NCBI GenBank assembly: GCA_014843695.1
Contig: CM026401.1
Span: 33,311,784 to 33,375,783 of the forward strand
Origin: Archivesica marissinica
Taxonomy: Eukaryota > Mollusca > Bivalvia > Venerida > Vesicomyidae
Direction of reading: 5' to 3'
Length of the DNA: 64,000 bases
Shown: positions 59,221 through 64,000 of the stretch, piece after piece
How the letters are laid out: each line of letters opens with the position of its first letter
Numbering within the stretch: position 1 is the first letter of the stretch
Program-made: the position numbers and the translations under genes
The notes under the pieces: generated by a model
Database searches by the model: none
The model's input: the letters and a program-made list of their open reading frames with translations, nothing else
What the model was told of the DNA's origin: nothing

Positions 59221-59454
59221 TCATTCTGGATACCGTTCAAACAGTATTTGCAAACAACATAGATCCAGATCAGCCGCAGCGTCACGCTGCATGCTGATCA
59301 GGATCAATGTTGTTTGCTACATAGCCAAGTGTCCTGGCAAGATCATCTGAATAGCAAACAGCATAGAGCCTGATCAGATGGCACGTTCCGTGGCGGTTGA
59401 TCTGGCTCTATGTTATTTGCAAAGCAAATACTGTTTGAACGGTATCCAGAATGA
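59221..59454. mobile_element. MITE with 30-bp perfect termini and two internal hairpins
   Basis: 59221-59250 (TCATTCTGGATACCGTTCAA and on) is the exact reverse complement of 59425-59454. Inside, 59250-59318 folds on itself (GCAAACAACATAGATCC with GGATCAATGTTGTTTGC), and 59352-59425 does likewise (GCAAACAGCATAGAGCC with GGCTCTATGTTATTTGC). The single strand would form an outer stem with two branch hairpins. There is no coding. The target duplication is unclear. Confidence 0.85.
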
Positions 59455-59974
59455 TATGGGTTAATGGTCAACACATATAAGATGTAGACTCATTCATTAC
59501 ATTTTTATGTTTTTTATATAATGTCTGTACTTTCCTGAGAATTGTATATTGCCTGCCATTTCTCTACTTTACGACAACATTTCTGTATTTTACGACAATG
59601 CTCATCGTTTCGTCACCATGGCAATCGGTGTCATATTTCACGATTGTCTTAAAACATTGTAACACATGATTAACTGCCTCTCTCGCCATCTTCACATAGA
59701 TGTGACAAACTGAGGCCCCGCGTAGGTTGCTACCAATCGAAACTAGTTGTGTTGTCCAATGGACGTATGTACCTACAATCTGCTAGCAGTTTACGTGAAA
59801 TGTTGCGTCTTTAGAACGTACTGTATTTAACGTGTAAATGTGAGACTGCAAGCTGCTTTAGGACACATTATTATTATTTAATGACACGACTGATAAGGCG
59901 CCAACAGGAATTGCATGACGGACTGTTTATATGTAAAAATATACAGACACAATGAGTGGCATTACTGGGTTTTC
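59455..59974. other. Unique spacer, no gene seen
   Basis: No repeat, coding or RNA signal was recognised. Confidence 0.45.
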
Positions 59975-60311
59975 TATTACCTCCCTTGCCAGATAAAGTC
60001 CGATTTATCCTGATATGCATATTAGTCTTTTTACTTGAAATCCTTTGTTTTTACTGTTGTTCCCTAACCACATGTAGCCTGTATTTTAAATGTGACATAT
60101 CAAAATAATGCTAAAAATTGATTTTAAATGTTTACAGTAAATTATACAGCCATTAGATATACTGTATGGTATCTGCCGAGATCTAATATTTTAATAATCA
60201 TAAGATGAAAAAATCGGATGACAAAACGGTGTTCAAAGCGAACCACGATACAAACAGAGGAAACCAATTAAGATGACCTATATACGTGTTGGTGTATTCA
60301 GGGGAAGTAAC
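59975..60311 (-). mobile_element. MITE family F, copy 2
   Basis: Reverse orientation to the copies at 57260 and 62716. It starts ATTACCTCCCTTG and ends AGGGGAAGTAACTG. It shares GATAAAGTCCGATTTATCC and TTTGTTTTTACTGTTGTTCC with them. Confidence 0.78.
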
Positions 60312-60453
60312 TGATCATGTTTTCCTATTATTATTTGTTATTAAAGTATGTTGAAATGATTACTGTCGGTAATTAAGGTGTACTTACCTATACACACCAT
60401 GCACAGCTTGACTGAATTAGTTTGTTTGTTTTTCGGATTTAAATTCATACATA

Positions 60454-60690
60454 CAGCTTAGGTTACATGGCGACTATCCAACTATTATTGGTGGAGGAAC
60501 ACCTGGGGTGCCCATCTGAGCAGTAATTTAGACGGACGGGCACCCGGGTACAACCACCAACTTTCCATACATCAGCTGGATAGCTTCCTTACATGAAATA
60601 ATTGAAAATCCCCAGTGTCATTCGAACCAAAAGTGGTTAGGGTGAAGTGGTTTGCAGTTAACAGCCTTAACCACTCGGCCACGGAGACGC
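60454..60690 (-). mobile_element. SINE family D
   Basis: On the plus strand it begins AGCTTAGGTTACATGGCGAC, continues GGTGGAGGAACACCTGGGGT and ATCAGCTGGATAGCTTCC, and ends TTAACCACTCGGCCACGGAG. Confidence 0.83.
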
Positions 60691-60850
60691 AAGAACTTGA
60701 ATAATGCCTATACTAACAAAAACATAAATGATGAAATGTTCTTCAAACGAGTTCTACAAGCTCTATATAAGTATGTTAAGTGAACTTAATTTCTCGCAGT
60801 AGTGTGTTCACGGTGCGCGAGAATAGAATGGTTCCATTTCCCTATCACAA

Positions 60851-62153
60851 CAGGCAACCACCAGCAAGAACCGGATATTTATACAGGCAACCTCCAGCAA
60901 GAACCTGATATGTATACAGGCAAACACCAGCAAGAACCTGTTATTTATACAGGCAGCCACCAACAAGAACCTCACATGTATACAGGAAACCACCAGCAAG
61001 AACCTGATATTTATACAGGCAACCACCAGCAAGAACCTCACATGTATACAGGACACCACCAACAAGAACCTGATATTTATACAGGCAACCACCAGCAAGA
61101 TCCTCACATGTATACAGGAAACCACCAGTAAGAACCTGATATTTATACAGGAAACAACCAGCAAGAACCTGATATTAATACAGGCAACCACCAGCAAGAA
61201 CCTGATATTTATACAGGAAACCACCAGCAAGAACCTGATATTTATACAGGCAACCACCAGCAAGAATCTGATATTTATACAGGCAAACACCAGCAAGAAC
61301 CTCACATTTATATACAGATAACCACAAGCAAGAACCCCACCTTTATACAGGCAACCACCAACATGAACTACAAGCAAGAACAGTACATGTATATACAGAT
61401 AACCACCAGCACGAACCTCACATATATACAGGCAACCACCAGCAAGAACCACCAGCAAGAACCTCACATTTATACAGGCAACCACCAGCAAGAACCACCA
61501 GCAAGAACCTCACATTTATACAGGCAACCACCAGCAAGAACCTCACATTTATACAGGCAACCACCAGCAAGAACCACCAGCAAGAACCTCACATGTATAC
61601 AGGCAACCACCAGCAAGAACCTCACATTTATACAGGCAACCACCAGCAAGAACCTCACATTTATACAGGCAACCACCAGCAAGAACCTCACATTTATACA
61701 GGCAACCACCAGCAAGAACCTCACATTTATACAGGCAACCACCAGCAAGAACCTCACATTTATACAGGCAACCACCAGCAAGAACCTCACATTTATACAA
61801 GCAACCACCAGCAAGAACCACCAGCAACCTCACATTTATACAGGCAACCACCAGCAAGAACCTCACATTTATACAGGCAACCACCAGCAAGAACCTCACA
61901 TTTATACAGGCAACCACCAGCAAGAACCTCACATTAATACAGGCAACCACCAGCAAGAACCTCACATTTATACAGGCAACCATCAGCAAGAACCTCACAT
62001 TTATACAGGCAACCACCAGCAAGAACCTCACATTTATACAGGCAACCACCAGCAAGAACCTCACATTTATACAGGCAACCACCAGCAAGAACATCACATT
62101 TATACAGGCAACCACCAGCAAGAACCACCAGCAAGAACCTCACATTTATACAG
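60851..62153. repeat. 33-bp minisatellite, about 39 copies
   Basis: The unit contains GGCAACCACCAGCAAGAACC, then TCACATTTATACA. The left part (to about 61330) is more varied (CTGATAT, ACATGTA, TACAGGAAAC); the right part is uniform, with some extra CACCAGCAAGAAC insertions. Eleven-codon periodicity gives TGNHQQEPHIY repeats on the plus strand (to 309 codons), interrupted by a TAA at about 61129 and frame changes. Minus frames are open too. Confidence 0.96.
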
Positions 62154-62715
62154 GCCAAACTCGATTAATTTCAAGAAAATAATAGGTATCGGATTACACG
62201 TTGCAGGGCTATTCAACTCAAACAACAATGACGGACTGGCAAGCTGTCGTCTGCTTAAAACAATATGGCCGATATTATTGACAACATACTAAATCGTTCC
62301 ATTTCGAATTTACAAATTTAATAACGATGTTTCTTTGTGCTAAAGCCAGACGACAAACTTTGAACACAGAATTCAGTAATGTTTTACAGACATATTGACA
62401 AGTATGTCACGTCTGATGCGACGACAATAGAATAAATTAACGCAGTTTCAGACTTACCGACTGAGTGATCAATGCGTGACCCACTTGACTTCTGGTTGTA
62501 ACTATTAAGTAGCACTTGCTTTAAATATTGAAATTATAATGTGTAATAATTATACGGTGTGACGTGCATGGTGTATAACGTAAACGCACATATATAGAAT
62601 GAATTCAATTTAGTAAGTATTATTAGTGTCATACGTTGATAACATTGTTAGTACAATGCACTACTGTTATTCACTGTAACAATAACAATGGCGACATAAT
62701 GAGAAACATTAGTCA
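62154..62715. other. Unique spacer, no gene seen
   Basis: AT-rich. No supported feature. Confidence 0.45.
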
Positions 62716-63330
62716 GTTACTGCCCCTTAATACTCCTAATAGTATATTGGTCCTCTTAATTGGTTTCATCTGTTTTATCGTTGTTTCCTTTGCACCACAT
62801 GTTTTCCATTTATATCCGTATTCTCGTCTTATAATTATGAAATTATTAAATATCGACAGATATTCTTTAGCATGTCTTATGGATACCTTACTGTAAAACT
62901 TGGTTCAATTAATTAACACGAATTTGATAAAATTACACTTATCCTAACGCAACATCTGATTAGTCGACAACAGTAAAAACAAAGGATTCCAACTAAAAGG
63001 ACCAATATACATTTAGGGATAACTCTGACTTTATCCATCAAGGGGGTCCGCCTTCGTGGTCGAGTGGTTAAGGTCGCTGACTTGTATACCACTGTAACCT
63101 ATCATCACTGATGGTCACGGGTTCGAGCCCCGCTCAGACCGTGTTTCATTTATATGAACAAGTTGGCAGTTTCTTACGGAGGTTGGTGCACCCAAGTACT
63201 GGTTAACCGCTGGAGCCTGCCCTGGAAAGGAGTTGTTAGGTAAACTGCCCGCCGGCGATATAGCCCAAAAGGGTGCTGATGCAGGCGTAAAACCCGAAAT
63301 ATAATAATATTACCCATCAAGGGAGGTAAT
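62716..63330 (+). mobile_element. MITE family F, copy 3, split by SINE E
   Basis: Left part 62716-63044 and right part 63314-63330 join into a copy like 57260-57605. CCATCAAGGG occurs at both edges of the inserted SINE (63035-63044 and 63314-63323). The 86-codon open frame at 62636-62896 is not conserved in the other copies. Confidence 0.82.
63045..63313 (+). mobile_element. SINE family E with 10-bp target duplication
   Basis: The tRNA-like head is CCTTCGTGGTCGAGTGGTTA, followed by a long variable-arm region and box B GGGTTCGAGCCCCGC, as in serine/leucine-type tRNAs. The body (GTACTGGTTAACCGCTGGAG, CCAAAAGGGTGCTGATGCAG, GGCGTAAAACCC) differs from family D, although the heads are similar. The 3' end is an ATAATAAT tail. 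It is flanked by CCATCAAGGG on both sides. Confidence 0.88.
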
Positions 63331-63434
63331 AGAAAAACCAGTAATGTCTCTCATTCGAAGAGTAGTAAGTACAGTTCTTGGATAATGTCCTCTCTATCAA
63401 ATAGTGACTTCAAATCTCTCTTGCACTTGGTATG

Positions 63435-63575
63435 TCGAATTCTTGTGAGGGAACTACCCAACTGGCTTGTGTAAGGTCGCTGGTTATATCCCGTCCCGTT
63501 GCCCGTCCGTGCCTGCAATACTGCTCAAATGGGCATACACCCTCCATCAATAATAGCTGGAGATTCGCCATATGC
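63435..63575 (+). mobile_element. SINE family D, 3' part
   Basis: CGAATTCTTGTGAGGGAACT, then ACCCAACTGGCTTGTGTAAG and GTCGCTGGTTATATCCCG match the body of family D. The tRNA-like head is missing. Confidence 0.65.
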
Positions 63576-64000
63576 TGAAGACCTGTCGCCAGACTCTGTT
63601 GCTATGTTACACACATGTATGCATGTGTCTTGTTAATTATTGCCTAATCGGGTGCATGTATGTACATTTGTATTATTATGTAATGGATTACATATGCAAA
63701 TAACATATTGTTAACTCACGACATACGCTCTTGATGCAACTATCCCACCCCACCCCACCCCACCTTGCTCAGTGGGTATGTTGTACATTGTAGCGCTGAA
63801 GGGGCGGTGAGAGGGAGCGCTGAAGGGGCGGTGGGAGGGGCTGAAATGGCTCTCGAAATAATTGTTGTTGTCATTATACATTCTTCCTAATTCTACCAAA
63901 ATAAATTATTCGAAAGACTCGTGTTCGATCATGTACAACATACGTGTAGGGCCTACCTGAGAGCAAGGTTCCAAGAGGAATCAGTTGCATCACGGCTCCA
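63576..64000. other. Spacer with G-quadruplex-type tract and GC boxes
   Basis: CCC-A-CCCC-A-CCCC-A-CCCC at 63744-63761 gives four G runs on the minus strand. Two GGGGCGG boxes (63801-63807 and 63825-63831) lie in a 24-bp tandem duplication. No open frame of note follows before the window ends. Confidence 0.5.

Noticed and set aside
60808..62292. Gln/His/Pro-rich repeat proteins of 109-309 codons
   Set aside because: 33-bp array; internal stop near 61129, frame changes and open antisense frames argue against a gene.
62636..62896. 86-codon hydrophobic frame resembling a small membrane protein
   Set aside because: It lies within MITE F and is not conserved in the other two copies.
63045..63142. 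Functional serine/leucine-type tRNA gene
   Set aside because: Boxes A and B are clear, but the acceptor ends do not pair and a SINE body and target duplication follow.

Overview
This window is repeat-dominated nuclear DNA from a eukaryote, most likely a marine invertebrate and probably a bivalve mollusc. That placement is an inference. It rests on several tRNA-derived SINE families, a CR1/L2-like non-LTR retrotransposon, several non-autonomous DNA transposons (MITEs), AT-rich spacers and a very heavy minisatellite load. I see no operons, ribosome-binding sites, phage, CRISPR array or intact cellular gene. Bases 1-648 are an assembly gap.

About 26 separate tandem arrays, with units of roughly 10 to 98 bp, make up about half of the readable sequence. 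The largest are a 38-bp satellite of about 10.5 kb (649-11140) that runs into the gap, a very uniform 67-bp array (44240-47750), 27-bp arrays at 25016-27553 and 53950-55637, a 35-bp array (15387-17216), a 50-bp array (21499-22842) and a 33-bp array (60851-62153). Many unit sequences lack stop codons, so the arrays produce long open frames on both strands (up to 666 codons). I regard these as artefacts of the repeats, not genes.

Between the arrays lie mobile elements, often nested. They include: a 988-bp fold-back hAT-like MITE inserted in a SINE with an 8-bp target duplication (13059-14062); a 178-bp Tc1/mariner-like MITE (19777-19954) and a second copy whose terminus has been amplified into 13 tandem units (48458-49082); a broken, 5'-truncated endonuclease/reverse-transcriptase LINE on the minus strand (29040-32266); a second LINE C-terminal fragment (49906-50418); a three-hairpin MITE (59221-59454); and three copies of another MITE family, one split by a SINE with a 10-bp target duplication (62716-63330). 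I label five tRNA-related SINE families A to E; these labels are mine.

The only non-repeat coding hints are two short exon-like stretches on the minus strand: a C-type-lectin-like segment near 19320-19475 and a cysteine-containing segment near 55660-55850 with a good splice-donor sequence. Both are weak calls. The most informative biology here is how minisatellites start and spread, especially the MITE-terminus array and the higher-order repeats. Bases 35236-36153 look like an assembly or sequencing artefact: two identical 285-bp copies around a 257-base poly(A) run.
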